A stretch of 64,000 nt of DNA from Tahibacter aquaticus (GTDB lineage: Bacteria > Pseudomonadota > Gammaproteobacteria > Xanthomonadales > Rhodanobacteraceae), in the NCBI RefSeq assembly GCF_004363655.1, contig NZ_SNZH01000007.1, forward strand, positions 186,001 to 250,000. Reading direction: 5' to 3'. Below the pieces are notes generated by a model that saw nothing but the letters and a program-made list of their open reading frames with translations, made no database searches and was not told where the DNA came from. The position numbers and the translations under genes are program-made. The first letter of the stretch is position 1, and the number at the start of each line of letters is the position of its first letter. Below, piece by piece: positions 1 to 9,109 of this stretch.

Positions 1-1
1 G

Positions 2-256
2 GACGAGCCAGCCTCGATGCTGGACCCGATCTCCACCCTGCGCTTCGAGGAACTGGTGGTGGCCCTGCGCGAGCGCTACAGCGTACTGCTGGTGACCCAC
101 AATATGCAGCAGGCGGCGCGCGTGGCCGACTACACGGCGTATATGCAGGCTGGCCGGCTGCTCGAATTCGATACTACCGACCGCATTTTCACCAACCCGC
201 GCCTGCGCGGCACGGAAGACTACATTACCGGCAAGCTGGCGCGGGACGAGGAGTAG
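2..256 (+). CDS. pstB: Phosphate ABC transporter ATP-binding protein PstB, C-terminal part
   Basis: This is the last 84 residues of an ABC ATPase whose 5' part lies outside the window. The frame opens in the Walker B/D-loop region (DEPASMLDP) and continues to the switch histidine in [15 protein letters not shown]. The tail [11 protein letters not shown] and the phoU gene directly downstream identify it as PstB, which energises high-affinity phosphate import with PstA, PstC and PstS. The D-loop reads SMLDP where SALDP is usual. The ATPase probably acts at the cytoplasmic face of the inner membrane. The identification rests on motif plus neighbour and is strong despite the truncation. Confidence 0.9.
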   Translation, partial: DEPASMLDPISTLRFEELVVALRERYSVLLVTHNMQQAARVADYTAYMQAGRLLEFDTTDRIFTNPRLRGTEDYITGKLARDEE

Positions 257-403
257 CACGGAGGGCAGTGAAATTCCTTGCCTGGGCCGTCTTTCTGTTT
301 TTTTCGCTGGTATTCTCAGACTAGATTTTTCTCAATGTAAACACGGTGTCATCGGGCCAGACCTACGCTAGCCTGCTTACGCCCCACGGACACGACGATA
401 CCT

Positions 404-1126
404 ATGGATCGCTTGCATCTAGGCCAGCATATTTCCCAGCAGTTCAACAGCGAACTGGCCGCGCTGACGCGCCAGGTGCTGGCCATGGGCGGACTGGTCG
501 AGGCACAGCTGGCCACGGCGCTGGAAGCGCTAGCCGCGCGCGACCTGCGCCAGGTGGCACAGGTGATGGCGCGGGAAGACGAGGTCAATGCGGCCGAGCT
601 GGAAATCGATGCGCGCTGCACGCAGATCCTGGCACGGCGCCAGCCGGCGGCGTCGGATCTGCGCCTGGTGCTGGCGGTGGTGCGCATGGTGGCCAACCTG
701 GAGCGCATCGGCGACGAAGCCGAGCGCATCGCCCGCATCGCCGAAAAGCTCGGTGCGGCGGAGCTGGCCGAACACTACCTGGTCAAGCTGATCCAGATGG
801 GCAACCTGGTGCGCGACCAGTTGCGCGGCACCTTGGATACTTTTGCACGCATGGACGAAACCCGCGCGCTGGAACGCCTGCGCCGCGACCGCGAAGTGGA
901 TGTGCTGTACAAGGAGCTAACGCGCCTGCTGGTGGACCTGATGCAGCGCGAATCCGAACGCGTGCCCGCCGCGCTGGAACTGCTGTGGAGCGCGCGCGCG
1001 CTGGAACGCATCGGCGATCGCTGCAAGAACATCTGCGAACAGGTGATCTACCTGGTGCGCGGCAAGGATGTGCGCCACACCGGCCTGGCACGCAGCGTTG
1101 CGCCGCTGCCCGACGTGAAATCGTAG
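404..1126 (+). CDS. phoU: Phosphate transport system regulatory protein PhoU
   Basis: A 240-residue protein of normal PhoU length made of two similar three-helix halves, each with the acidic signature that binds metal (EREDEVNAAE-like and ERIGDEAERIARI in the first half, ALERIGDRCKNICE in the second). PhoU is a cytoplasmic protein that damps the PhoR/PhoB response and Pst transport when phosphate is ample. The start is the ATG giving MDRLHLGQHISQQF, typical of the family. It follows pstB by 147 bases, a gap large enough for its own promoter, although I cannot point to a convincing one. Co-regulation with pst is inferred from position. Confidence 0.95.
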   Translation: MDRLHLGQHISQQFNSELAALTRQVLAMGGLVEAQLATALEALAARDLRQVAQVMAREDEVNAAELEIDARCTQILARRQPAASDLRLVLAVVRMVANLERIGDEAERIARIAEKLGAAELAEHYLVKLIQMGNLVRDQLRGTLDTFARMDETRALERLRRDREVDVLYKELTRLLVDLMQRESERVPAALELLWSARALERIGDRCKNICEQVIYLVRGKDVRHTGLARSVAPLPDVKS

Positions 1127-1145
1127 AAGCGAATGTTGAGTTCGT

Positions 1146-1307
1146 AGGTTGGGGAAAGCCGCAGGCGCGCCCCGACATCGAGGTGCCGCACCATCGGAGA
1201 ACCGATGCCGAAGGGCATTTTCCGCACGCAGCGAGATTCCTTCGGCACGGGGTTTTTGTTGTGGATACACCAGCGACGTTGGGGGCGCCTGCGGCTTGCC
1301 CAAACCT
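1146..1307. repeat. Inverted pair of palindromic repeat units
   Basis: Two near-identical 31-base units face each other at 1146-1176 and 1277-1307. Both share the core AAGCCGCAGGCGC on opposite strands. Each unit is itself palindromic (for example GTTGGGG ... CCCCGAC in the first), and about 100 bases separate them. They lie in the gap between convergent phoU and ybeY. This layout resembles REP/BIME-type intergenic repeats. No second copy was noticed elsewhere in the window, so membership in a genome-wide family is inference. The pair could also act as a bidirectional transcription terminator. Confidence 0.55.
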
Positions 1308-1333
1308 GCGGTCTCGCTGTCGTGATCGCACCG

Positions 1334-1801
1334 TTATGCGGTTTCGTAGGGATCCGCGATTCCCAGCTGTGCCAGCGCCCTGCGCTCCAAAGCCTCCATG
1401 CGTTCGGCCTCGGCATCGACAAGATGGTCATAGCCGAGCAGATGCAGCACGCCATGTATGGTCATGTGCGCGTAGTGATGGCGCAGCGGCTTGTGCTGTT
1501 CGGCTGCTTCGCGAGCGACGACCGGCGCGCAGAGGATGAGGTCGCCGAGCAGGGGCAGGCGCACGCCGGGCGGCAGCTCGGCCGGGAAAGACAATACGTT
1601 GGTGGCGTAGTCGCGGCTGCGGTAGTGCCGGTTCAGTTCGCGCCCTTCTGCACTATCGACAATGTATACGGACAGCTCGCTGGCGCGCCGCCGCCGTACC
1701 GCCTGCAGCGCGGTCTGGGCCCAGTTGCGGAAACTGTCGGCGCGGGGAATGCCGCGGGCGGAAAGTCCGGCAGCGCGGCTGACATGTACCTGCACCGGCA
1801 T
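1334..1801 (-). CDS. ybeY: Endoribonuclease YbeY, 16S rRNA maturation
   Basis: A 155-residue protein with the diagnostic zinc-binding motif [11 protein letters not shown] at residues 116-126 and the family sequence NVLSFP near residue 70. YbeY acts in 16S rRNA 3'-end maturation and ribosome quality control in the cytoplasm. The chosen ATG overlaps the TGA of the upstream propeller gene by one base (TGATG), so its translation is probably coupled to that gene. Normally ybeY directly follows phoH; here a secreted-protein gene lies between them. An upstream open reading frame extension exists but is a shadow of the neighbouring gene. Confidence 0.95.
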   Translation of the reverse strand: MPVQVHVSRAAGLSARGIPRADSFRNWAQTALQAVRRRRASELSVYIVDSAEGRELNRHYRSRDYATNVLSFPAELPPGVRLPLLGDLILCAPVVAREAAEQHKPLRHHYAHMTIHGVLHLLGYDHLVDAEAERMEALERRALAQLGIADPYETA

Positions 1802-2646
1802 CAGCGTTCGAAATCGTCGGCGAACAGGCTGGCGGCGCAGCCGGCCGGCACCAGGGTGATGCGATTGGCGCTGGTCTCGGGTATGGCCAGGTCGCCGCTG
1901 CGTGCGCCGAAGTCGATGTCGGCCGGCGCGGTCAGTGCCGGGCCCAGGCTGACGGGTGTGGATGCGAGCGTGAACGGCGGATCGAAGCGGCGCAGGCAGC
2001 CACCGCCGCCGGGGCAGCTCCAGGCAGTGATATGGATGCGTCCTTCGCAGTCCAGCGCGATGCCGTCGATATTCGAATAGCCGCTGGGCTGGATCAGCGT
2101 CGTCGGTGCGGTATTCGCTGCAATGTCGTAGCTGAGCACGCGTGCGGCCGACCAGGTGCCAATCAGCAGCCGGTTGGCGGCGGCATCGAAGACTACGCCG
2201 TTGGGCGTCAGGGTCAGTGTCTGCAGCGGCGTCTGCACCGGATTGGCCAGGTCGGCAACATTCACTTTGAGCAGCTTCTTGGCGCTGAAATCGGTGATGT
2301 ACAGCGTGTCGACGCCGTTGGAGGTGATGCCGTTGAGAAAGCTCGCTCCGGGGATGCTGAGGTTCATCACCTGCTGGGCGCTGTCGATGTCGTAGCCCAT
2401 CACCTTGCCGGAACTCAGCACGAACAGGGTGCCGCGCAGCAGCTCGATGCCATAGGGCGAGCTCACTGCGGTGAAAACGCTGAGCGTGCCGGCCGCACTG
2501 CGCGCGAGAATCTGGCTGCTGTTGGTATTGGCGATCAGCAGGCGGCCGCTGCGTGGATGGAATTCCAGGCTCTCGGGGCTGGCCAGGGTCTGTGCCTGGG
2601 CGGTGCCAGCCAGGGCAAGCAACGCGGTGAGCAGGATGCGTTTCAT
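1801..2646 (-). CDS. Exported beta-propeller (SMP-30/NHL-like) protein with LFADDFER tail
   Basis: A 281-residue protein with a clear Sec signal peptide ([18 protein letters not shown], cleavage near residue 18). The body has repeated propeller-blade phrases such as [46 protein letters not shown] and [18 protein letters not shown], suggesting a six-bladed SMP-30/NHL-type fold; no enzyme activity can be assigned. It ends SLFADDFER, matching the short tail on four other exported proteins in this window. Its start overlaps phoH by four bases (ATGA) and its stop overlaps the ybeY start by one base, so it sits fully inside a housekeeping operon. Function unknown; export is well supported. Confidence 0.8.
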   Translation of the reverse strand: MKRILLTALLALAGTAQAQTLASPESLEFHPRSGRLLIANTNSSQILARSAAGTLSVFTAVSSPYGIELLRGTLFVLSSGKVMGYDIDSAQQVMNLSIPGASFLNGITSNGVDTLYITDFSAKKLLKVNVADLANPVQTPLQTLTLTPNGVVFDAAANRLLIGTWSAARVLSYDIAANTAPTTLIQPSGYSNIDGIALDCEGRIHITAWSCPGGGGCLRRFDPPFTLASTPVSLGPALTAPADIDFGARSGDLAIPETSANRITLVPAGCAASLFADDFER

Positions 2647-3623
2647 GCCTTGGCTCCGTTCTGTGCCGCGTCGTGTTTTTCGTAGGCGCGCACGATCTTC
2701 TGCACCAGCGGATGGCGCACGACGTCGTTGGCACTGAAGAAGGTGAAGCTGATGCCGGATACGTCGCGCAGCACGTCGATCGCATCGCGCAGGCCCGAGC
2801 GCACCTGCTTGGGCAGGTCGACCTGGGTGATGTCGCCGGTGACCACTGCGACTGATCCGTAGCCTATGCGGGTAAGGAACATTTTCATCTGTTCCACGGT
2901 GGAATTCTGCGCTTCGTCCAGGATGACGAAAGAGTCGTTCAGAGTACGTCCGCGCATATAGGCCAGCGGCGCAATCTCGATCACGTTGCGCTCGATCAGC
3001 TTGGCCACCTTGTCGAAGCCGAGCATCTCGTACAGCGCGTCGTAGAGCGGACGCAGGTAGGGGTCGACCTTCTGGGTCAGGTCGCCGGGCAGGAAGCCGA
3101 GCTTCTCGCCGGCTTCCACCGCCGGGCGCACCAGGATGATGCGCTGAACGCGGTTGTCTTCCAGCGCGTCGACCGCACTGGCCACGGCGAGATAGGTCTT
3201 GCCGGTGCCGGCCGGGCCTATGCCGAAGTTGATGTCGTGCGTGGCCACCGCATGCAGGTAGCGCTGCTGGTTCGGCCCGCGGCCGCGGATGGTGCCGCGC
3301 TTGACCCGTATCGTGATTTCCTGCGCGCCGGCGGCGGCTTCCTCGTCCAGCGCGGCAATGCTGGAATCCTGCAGCAGCAGGTTGATGCGCTGCGCGTCGA
3401 GTACTTCGCTCTCGGTCAGCGCGTAGAATTCCTGCAGCAGGCGCCGTGCCAGTTCCGCGTGGCGTGTTTCGCCGCTGACGCGAAAGACGTTGCCGCGGTT
3501 GTCCACGGTCACGCCCAGGCGCAGTTCGATCTGGCGCAGGTGTTCGTTGAAAGGGCCGGCCAGATTGGCGAGACGGTCGGTCTGGTCGGGCTCTAGCGTG
3601 AAATCGCGATGGGAATGGGGCAT
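2643..3623 (-). CDS. phoH: PhoH-family ATPase (YbeZ type)
   Basis: A 326-residue PhoH-like protein. An N-terminal nucleic-acid-binding region (about residues 15-110) precedes the P-loop ATPase with Walker A GPAGTGKT at residues 136-143 and Walker [10 protein letters not shown]. The family phrase [16 protein letters not shown] is present. YbeZ-type PhoH proteins work with YbeY in rRNA processing. In related genomes the gene usually lies between miaB and ybeY; here miaB is about 8.5 kb upstream behind an accessory block. The next gene overlaps it by four bases. Length and motifs are intact. Confidence 0.93.
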   Translation of the reverse strand: MPHSHRDFTLEPDQTDRLANLAGPFNEHLRQIELRLGVTVDNRGNVFRVSGETRHAELARRLLQEFYALTESEVLDAQRINLLLQDSSIAALDEEAAAGAQEITIRVKRGTIRGRGPNQQRYLHAVATHDINFGIGPAGTGKTYLAVASAVDALEDNRVQRIILVRPAVEAGEKLGFLPGDLTQKVDPYLRPLYDALYEMLGFDKVAKLIERNVIEIAPLAYMRGRTLNDSFVILDEAQNSTVEQMKMFLTRIGYGSVAVVTGDITQVDLPKQVRSGLRDAIDVLRDVSGISFTFFSANDVVRHPLVQKIVRAYEKHDAAQNGAKA

Positions 3624-3681
3624 AGGGGCGGCAGCGTAGCGCCTGCCTCCGCCGCTTGCCAGCTACGCACAGACGACATGT

Positions 3682-5265
3682 TCAGGCGCCGAAGCCGTCG
3701 CCGAACAGGCGGTCGCTGGAAAATTCGCTGCTGTTGCCGTCGGCGTCGGTGGCCAGCAGCATCAGTGGCAAGCCCTGTAGCGACGCAGCGGGGAAGGTGA
3801 TGGTCTTGCTGGTCTGCGCCTGGGCCTGGCTGTAGCTGTCGAGCGCGCTGCCGGCAGCAAGGCCGCGGGCCAGGTCGATGCGCAGCGGCCAGCTGGCATT
3901 CGCGGCGGCGGTGTCGACGCGATAGGTCAGATGGATCGTTGCGCCGGCATCGGCATAGACCACCTGCTCGATCACCGGTTTGTTCTGCAGGCGATTGCTG
4001 CCTTCGTCGGCATCGCCGGCATCGTTGGGTGTCGGTCCGTCGGGCAGGCTGCCGCTGTTGCCGGCCAGGTCGACAGCCAGTCCGCGGTTGCCGACGAAAC
4101 GATTGCCGCCGGCACTGACACGGCTGCAGCCGATGACGGCAAGACCGGGCCCGGCGTTGTAGGCAATCAGATTGGCGGCGTCCGTGCTGTCGCCGCCGAT
4201 ACCGATGGCGCAATCGCCGCTGCCGAAGATCTGCAGGGCCGGCTGCGGGCTGGATGCCGCGCCGTTGCCCAGCGCCTGTGTGCCGCTGGCATCGCTGCCG
4301 ATGAAATTGCCTTCGATGCGCGTGCCGCTGAATGCGCCGTTGCTGCCGCCACTGAAGACGATGGCGCCGAAGGGGTTGGCGGAGATCACGTTGCGCGCTG
4401 CCGCGGAGCCGCCGCCGATCAGCGCATTGGTCACGCTGGCGGAGGAATAGATCGCGGCGAAATTGCTATGGCCCAGCGGCAGTGTTCCGCTGGCGTCGGT
4501 GCCGATCAGGTTGCCCTGGACGGAGAGGCCGTTGCTCGACGATTGCAGCACGATGCCGCCGAGCATGCCGCTGATCAGGTTGCGCGCCGCCGGCAGCGTG
4601 CCGCCGATGACATAGGCGCCGGAGCCCAGGGCATAGATGCCGTAGCCGCGGCCGGTATTGCCCGGCACGGCGGCGACGCTGCCGCCGATGTCGGTGCCGA
4701 GAAAGCAGCCTTCGACGCGGTGCGCAGCGCTGCCGCTGAGCTGAATCTGCCGCATGAAACGATTGATGGCGAGACCACGGAACGTGCTGGCGGCCTGGCC
4801 CGGGAAGTTGAGCGAAAGTTCCAGGCCGTTCTGTTGCGGGGCGGACGCCGTGCCCGGCACCAGTTCGATGCGCAGCAGGGTATCCAGCCCACCTTGCCCG
4901 GGCGACAAGGTGTTTTCCAGCGCGCCGGGCTGGCTGTAACCGTCGATCACGACGGCGTTCTCGATCGGTGGCAGCGAGGTCGTGCCGACGGCAATACGCC
5001 AATGATCGCTGGCGCTCTGGTAGCTGGGATCGTTGCTGGGAATGGCAAATTCGATGCGGTCTTCGCCGGCGTTGCTGTTGGCGCGTTGCATCGCACCGCG
5101 CAAGGAGCAGTCATCGGGCAGGCCGGCAACGCAGTTGCTCAGTGCAGTGTCCACTCCGGTATCGACGACAAACGTGGCTGCTGTCGCGGGGATGGCACTG
5201 CCCAGGGCGAGCATCGGCAGCAACAGGCAGGAAAGGGCGGGATGCGGCAGGGCGCAAGGTTTCAT
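3682..5265 (-). CDS. Exported CSLREA-type parallel beta-helix protein with LFGDGFGA tail
   Basis: A 527-residue secreted protein. After a signal peptide (roughly residues 1-29, ending PATAA) comes the sequence DDCSLRGAMQRAN, a variant of the CSLREA motif, followed by right-handed beta-helix repeats of the type IGG...ARNLISG and GNLIGTDASGT, which recur at least three times. A region with immunoglobulin-like character follows, and the protein ends SSDRLFGDGFGA. CSLREA proteins are usually surface or extracellular and often carry sorting signals. The gene is divergent from the next beta-helix gene, sharing a 159-base intergenic region that must hold both promoters. No catalytic residues can be named. 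Confidence 0.8.
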   Translation of the reverse strand: MKPCALPHPALSCLLLPMLALGSAIPATAATFVVDTGVDTALSNCVAGLPDDCSLRGAMQRANSNAGEDRIEFAIPSNDPSYQSASDHWRIAVGTTSLPPIENAVVIDGYSQPGALENTLSPGQGGLDTLLRIELVPGTASAPQQNGLELSLNFPGQAASTFRGLAINRFMRQIQLSGSAAHRVEGCFLGTDIGGSVAAVPGNTGRGYGIYALGSGAYVIGGTLPAARNLISGMLGGIVLQSSSNGLSVQGNLIGTDASGTLPLGHSNFAAIYSSASVTNALIGGGSAAARNVISANPFGAIVFSGGSNGAFSGTRIEGNFIGSDASGTQALGNGAASSPQPALQIFGSGDCAIGIGGDSTDAANLIAYNAGPGLAVIGCSRVSAGGNRFVGNRGLAVDLAGNSGSLPDGPTPNDAGDADEGSNRLQNKPVIEQVVYADAGATIHLTYRVDTAAANASWPLRIDLARGLAAGSALDSYSQAQAQTSKTITFPAASLQGLPLMLLATDADGNSSEFSSDRLFGDGFGA

Positions 5266-5424
5266 CGGCAGGTTTCCGCAGAGTGCGACTGTCTGGACTT
5301 ACGCTCGCCCGCCGCGGCAGCTGACACGCGCCGCGCAGCGTGCGCCGGTCACGGCAGGCGGCGATGCGACAGGACACAATCGCGGCCTGAGTCCTGCGGG
5401 GGACGATGGCGGCGAGGCAGGGCA

Positions 5425-6690
5425 ATGCGGCGAATCCTGATGACGACGATGGCGGCACTGGGCTTGCTGGCCGGAGTGCCGGCCGGGGCGGGGCTGGTGC
5501 CGGTCGGCGATGTGGCTGGCCTGCGCGCAGCGCTGCAGAATGCGGCGCCTGGCGACGATATTGTGCTCGCTGCGGGCACCTATACCGTCGATACCAATCT
5601 CAATTGCCTCGCCAGCGGTACGGCAGCGGCGCCGATCCGCGTGCGGGCAGCCACGCCGCGCAGCGTGCTGCTGCGTTTCGGCACGGGGCTGGTCGAGGGC
5701 TTCAAGGTCAGCGGCGCATACTGGCGCTTCGAAGGCCTGGATGTGGAAGGAACCTGCGCTACCGATGCCAATTGCGAACATGCCTTCCACGTTTTCGGCA
5801 ACGCGGAATTCCTGCAGCTGCGCGACAACCTGTTGCGCGATTTCAATGCCCAGATCAAAAGCAACGGCGTGTCGTCGGGCGGTGTGTATGTCTATCCCGA
5901 CGACGTGGTGATCGAGAACAACCTGTTCTACGACACGCGGGCACGCAATACCGCCAATCCGGTGACCAAGATCGATGTGGTCGGCGGCCGGCGCTGGTTG
6001 CTGCGCGGCAATACCATCCGCGACTACCAGAAGCTCGGCGGCGACGGCGTCAGCTATGCGGCCTTTCTCAAGGGCAATTCCCGCGACGGCGTGTTCGAAC
6101 GCAATCTGGTGCGCTGCAGCCAGCAGTTCAGCGGCGGCACGCGCCTGGGCCTGTCCTTCGGTGGTGGCGGTACCGGGCCGAATTCGATCTGCGAAGACGG
6201 TATCTGCATACCCGAGCACCAGAACGGCATCATGCGCAACAATGTGATTCTGTCCTGCAACGATGTCGGTATCTATCTCAACAGTGCGGCCAATTCGCGC
6301 ATCCAGCACAACACTTTGTACGCGACCAGCGGCATCGACGTGCGTTTCGCCGCTTCCACGGCAGATGTGCGCAATAACCTCAGCAGTGCCGGCATCAATC
6401 TGCGCAACGGCGGCAGCAGCACGAATGCGGGAAATCTGAGCAATGTATCGATGGCGAATTTTGCTGCCTGGTTCCAGGCGCCGGCGTCGGCGGATTTCCG
6501 CCTGGTCAATGGCGCCAGCCTGGTCAATCTCGGCGTGGCCGCGCCGCTGGTCGCCGACGATTTCTGCGCCAATCGGCGCAATGACGGCCTGCCCGATGTG
6601 GGTGCACTGGAATACGACGCCCAGGGCGGCTGCGAAACGACACAGGGCGGCGGATTGCCGCTGCGCATTTTTGCCGATGGATTGGAATGA
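5425..6690 (+). CDS. Exported right-handed beta-helix protein with IFADGLE tail
   Basis: A 421-residue protein with a signal peptide (MRRILMTTMAALGLLAGVPAG). The N-terminal region DVAGLRAALQNAAPGDDIVLAAG and the phrase YWRFEGLDVEG are characteristic of pectate-lyase/chondroitinase-B-like beta-helices. Later coils include VVIENNLFYDT, LLRGNTIRDY, GIMRNNVILSCN and RIQHNTLYAT. The tail PDVGALEYD is common in this group, and the protein ends LRIFADGLE. A polysaccharide-degrading or binding role is possible but no active site is recognisable. The start is the first in-frame ATG followed by a signal peptide; a much longer upstream frame is only a shadow of the opposite-strand gene. Confidence 0.8.
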   Translation: MRRILMTTMAALGLLAGVPAGAGLVPVGDVAGLRAALQNAAPGDDIVLAAGTYTVDTNLNCLASGTAAAPIRVRAATPRSVLLRFGTGLVEGFKVSGAYWRFEGLDVEGTCATDANCEHAFHVFGNAEFLQLRDNLLRDFNAQIKSNGVSSGGVYVYPDDVVIENNLFYDTRARNTANPVTKIDVVGGRRWLLRGNTIRDYQKLGGDGVSYAAFLKGNSRDGVFERNLVRCSQQFSGGTRLGLSFGGGGTGPNSICEDGICIPEHQNGIMRNNVILSCNDVGIYLNSAANSRIQHNTLYATSGIDVRFAASTADVRNNLSSAGINLRNGGSSTNAGNLSNVSMANFAAWFQAPASADFRLVNGASLVNLGVAAPLVADDFCANRRNDGLPDVGALEYDAQGGCETTQGGGLPLRIFADGLE

Positions 6691-6696
6691 GAAAGC

Positions 6697-6727
6697 GATG
6701 CCGGCCGGCACAATCGCCGGCGGCATC
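6697..6727. terminator. Stem-loop between convergent genes
   Basis: GATGCCGGCCGGC (6697-6709) pairs with GCCGGCGGCATC (6716-6727) around a six-base loop with one bulged base. It lies between the convergent beta-helix and barrel genes. There is no T-tract, so it may be a bidirectional terminator that relies on stem strength. Confidence 0.4.
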
Positions 6728-6743
6728 GCAGGTGGCAGCCTGG

Positions 6744-7283
6744 TCAGAAGCGGTACTCGGTACTCACGCTGACCGTCTTGGCGTCGAAATTCATGTCGCC
6801 TTTGCGCGCGCGATAGATGTCGTAGTTGATGCCTACGCCGAAGCGTTCGCTGAAGTCGTAGCCGGCGCCGACACCGCCGTACCAGCTGTTTCCATTGAAC
6901 TGTGCGCTGCGGCTGCTGCCGGCCAGGTCCATGTCGGCCTTCCAGTGGAACAGACCGCCGCGGGCGGACAGATACCAGTTGGGCGTAAGGTTGAAATGAC
7001 CGTTGACGCCGGCGGTCCAGCCCTTCAGGCCGATTCCGTCGTGCTGCCCGCTGCTGCCGTTGCGGCCCGGATCGGATTTGCCTTGGTCGGTATAGCCGCC
7101 TTCCAGGCCGAACGCGCCCCAGCGATAGCCGCCGTTGATGCCCAGCGCCGTGTCGTTGCCGCTGTCGAAACTGGAGCGTCCGGCGCGTCCGTCGATAAAG
7201 AAGCCGTCGGCCCTGACTGCCGACGAAAAGACAGTGCTGCCCGCCAAGGCCAATACCAGCGTGGCCACGAATTTCGTATTCAT
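6744..7283 (-). CDS. Outer-membrane beta-barrel protein
   Basis: A 179-residue protein starting MNTKFVATLVLALAGSTVFSSAVRA, a Sec signal peptide of about 25 residues. The mature part has alternating aromatic/polar strands (GINGGYRWGAFGLEGGY, NWYLSARGGLFHWKADM, WYGGVGAGYDFSERFGVGINYD) and ends VSTEYRF with the terminal phenylalanine expected of BAM-assembled barrels. It resembles small OmpA-barrel/OMP_b-brl proteins with eight strands. AGGAAAA lies six bases before the chosen ATG, which decides against a longer upstream start. Its role (porin, adhesin or structural) is unknown. Confidence 0.8.
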   Translation of the reverse strand: MNTKFVATLVLALAGSTVFSSAVRADGFFIDGRAGRSSFDSGNDTALGINGGYRWGAFGLEGGYTDQGKSDPGRNGSSGQHDGIGLKGWTAGVNGHFNLTPNWYLSARGGLFHWKADMDLAGSSRSAQFNGNSWYGGVGAGYDFSERFGVGINYDIYRARKGDMNFDAKTVSVSTEYRF

Positions 7284-7462
7284 CGCGTTTTCCTGCTTTG
7301 TGGATAGTGGGAAAAAAACCATGGCGGGGCGCGCTCCCGCTCAAGGCTGCGCGACTATCGAAGAATCGAGCTGAACGATTGGGGGTGCGATTGCTGAACG
7401 GTTGTGGGCGCATTCATGCGTTGGGCAAATGCCCGCAAACGTCCCCATGACCTATGGCAGGG

Positions 7463-8896
7463 TCATTGAAATCCATTGGCAAAAATAGCATCGCCCGCGC
7501 GTTCATCGGCACCGATGTCATTGGCACCGCTGCGCAGCTGTCTGTCGAAATCGTCGCTGACCTGGGCCAGCGTCTGGCCTGCATCGATGGCCGGGCTGGC
7601 GGCGGGAAGATGGCCGTCGGCGCTGAGGCTCAGCGCGGCTTCGAAGCTCTGCGCATCGCTGGACAGCGCGGCACGCCATTGCGCCAGCGTGCCGCCGTCG
7701 TCGAGCGGGCTGCCGGGCCGCCGGTCGAAGAAATTGCAGGCGCCGGCAGTGTTGAAGAACGCGTTGTGATTGGTGCCGGGATTGCCGGTGAGGCCGCTCA
7801 GTCCGCCCAGATCCTGTGAATAGCGGATACCCATGCAATCGCGGCCGTTCTGGATGACCAGGTTGTTGCGCACCAGCGGATTGCTGTTGGGCGGACGTCC
7901 GGCCTGGGGCTCGAAGTCTTGCAGGGTGACGCCGTAGTACAGCGCGGCATGGCCGGAAAGCGCGGTATTGACGATAGTGTTGTTGGCGACGACCGCATTC
8001 AGCGATGCGTACAGGCCGATGCCGGCGTAGTTGGTATTGCGCACGATGTTGTTGCGCACGATACCGCCGATGGCTTCGTAGTAATTCGGGTTGGCGGCAA
8101 GGTCGAAGAATTCGGGGCTGGTATCGAAACCGACCAGGATGCCGGCCTCGCCGGCGTTCTCGATGCGGTTGCGCTGCACGATGGCGTTGCTGGCGCCACC
8201 CTTGAAATACACGCCGGTGGTGGCGGTATCGTGGATGTAGTTGTCCTCGACCAGCATGTCGGCGCCGTTGACGTTGTCGATGCCCTCCGCGTTCTTTTCT
8301 TCCGGCGGCGTGCCCGGTGGATAGCTGGCGCCGGAGTTGTAGATCTCGTTGCGGCGGATGGTGACGTTGTTGCACTTGGGCGTGATCTTGATTACGTCGC
8401 GGCCGCTGCCGTGCAGCCTGGAATCTTCGATCACGATGCTGGAAGCGCCGGTGCCGGTTTCGCCGCCGTCGGAATACCAGTCGGTCTGCAGGAACACGGC
8501 GTAATAGAAGCCTCCGCTGATTTCCAGGCGCGACAGGCGGCTGCCCGATGCATCCGGGTCGATCTGGATGCACACCGTATCCGGCACATTGATGGGGCAG
8601 GCGATATGTGCCCATTCGCCGGGCTGGCTGCGCAGGGTGAGCGGAATGCGCAGGCGCACTTCGGTTTCGTTGTATACATTGTTCCCGACTGGGCCGCGCA
8701 GGGTGATCGTATCGCCGGGTTGCACGATGTCGTTGGCGGGGTCGACCACATGGGTGACGGTGCGGAACGGCTGGCCGATGGCGCCGGTACCGCTGCTGTC
8801 GCTGCCGCTGGTGGAGACGAACCACTCGGCGGCGTGGCTGCCGCTGGCGGCGCAGGCCAGTGCAAAGGCGGTGGCAAGGCGGTGGATCGGTGACAT
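7463..8896 (-). CDS. Exported parallel beta-helix protein with IFANGFQ tail
   Basis: A 477-residue protein with a signal peptide ending SGSHAAEW. It begins with the common phrase FVSTSGSDSSGTGAIGQPFRT, where DUF1565/beta-helix proteins start. Coils include VTIRRNEIYNSG, MLVEDNYIHDTATTGVYF, AIVQRNRIENAGEAGILVG, GGIVRNNIVRNTNYAGIGLY and AVVANNTIVNT. The C-terminus reads NDIGADERAGDAIFANGFQ. It is probably extracellular, acting on or binding polysaccharide, but that is fold-based inference. AGGAG precedes the ATG at a good distance. It is divergent from the ECF sigma gene. Confidence 0.8.
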   Translation of the reverse strand: MSPIHRLATAFALACAASGSHAAEWFVSTSGSDSSGTGAIGQPFRTVTHVVDPANDIVQPGDTITLRGPVGNNVYNETEVRLRIPLTLRSQPGEWAHIACPINVPDTVCIQIDPDASGSRLSRLEISGGFYYAVFLQTDWYSDGGETGTGASSIVIEDSRLHGSGRDVIKITPKCNNVTIRRNEIYNSGASYPPGTPPEEKNAEGIDNVNGADMLVEDNYIHDTATTGVYFKGGASNAIVQRNRIENAGEAGILVGFDTSPEFFDLAANPNYYEAIGGIVRNNIVRNTNYAGIGLYASLNAVVANNTIVNTALSGHAALYYGVTLQDFEPQAGRPPNSNPLVRNNLVIQNGRDCMGIRYSQDLGGLSGLTGNPGTNHNAFFNTAGACNFFDRRPGSPLDDGGTLAQWRAALSSDAQSFEAALSLSADGHLPAASPAIDAGQTLAQVSDDFDRQLRSGANDIGADERAGDAIFANGFQ

Positions 8897-9109
8897 TGGT
8901 GCTGCTCCTGATGGCGAACGGGTGGGCGGTCGCGCCGCGCACTGCCGGCGGCGGCTGATCTGCCAGGGCTTACGCCGTTGCCGCCCAGGACTGACACGGC
9001 AGGCCGAAGCGTCGATTCGTGCACACTGCCTGCGCCGATTGCCGCACCGGCTGGCCAGGGCCGGGCTGCTAAACTCCTGCCGGGAGACGCAGTACCCGGG
9101 GGCAGTACG

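Noticed and set aside
346-1539. A 397-residue frame overlapping phoU
   Set aside because: It is Arg/Ala/Gly-rich with no recognisable domain, while the phoU frame is clearly coding.
3931-5424. Long + strand open frame upstream of the beta-helix start
   Set aside because: It is the opposite-strand shadow of the CSLREA-type gene; the repeat-rich composition keeps the frame open, and a signal peptide begins only at 5425.
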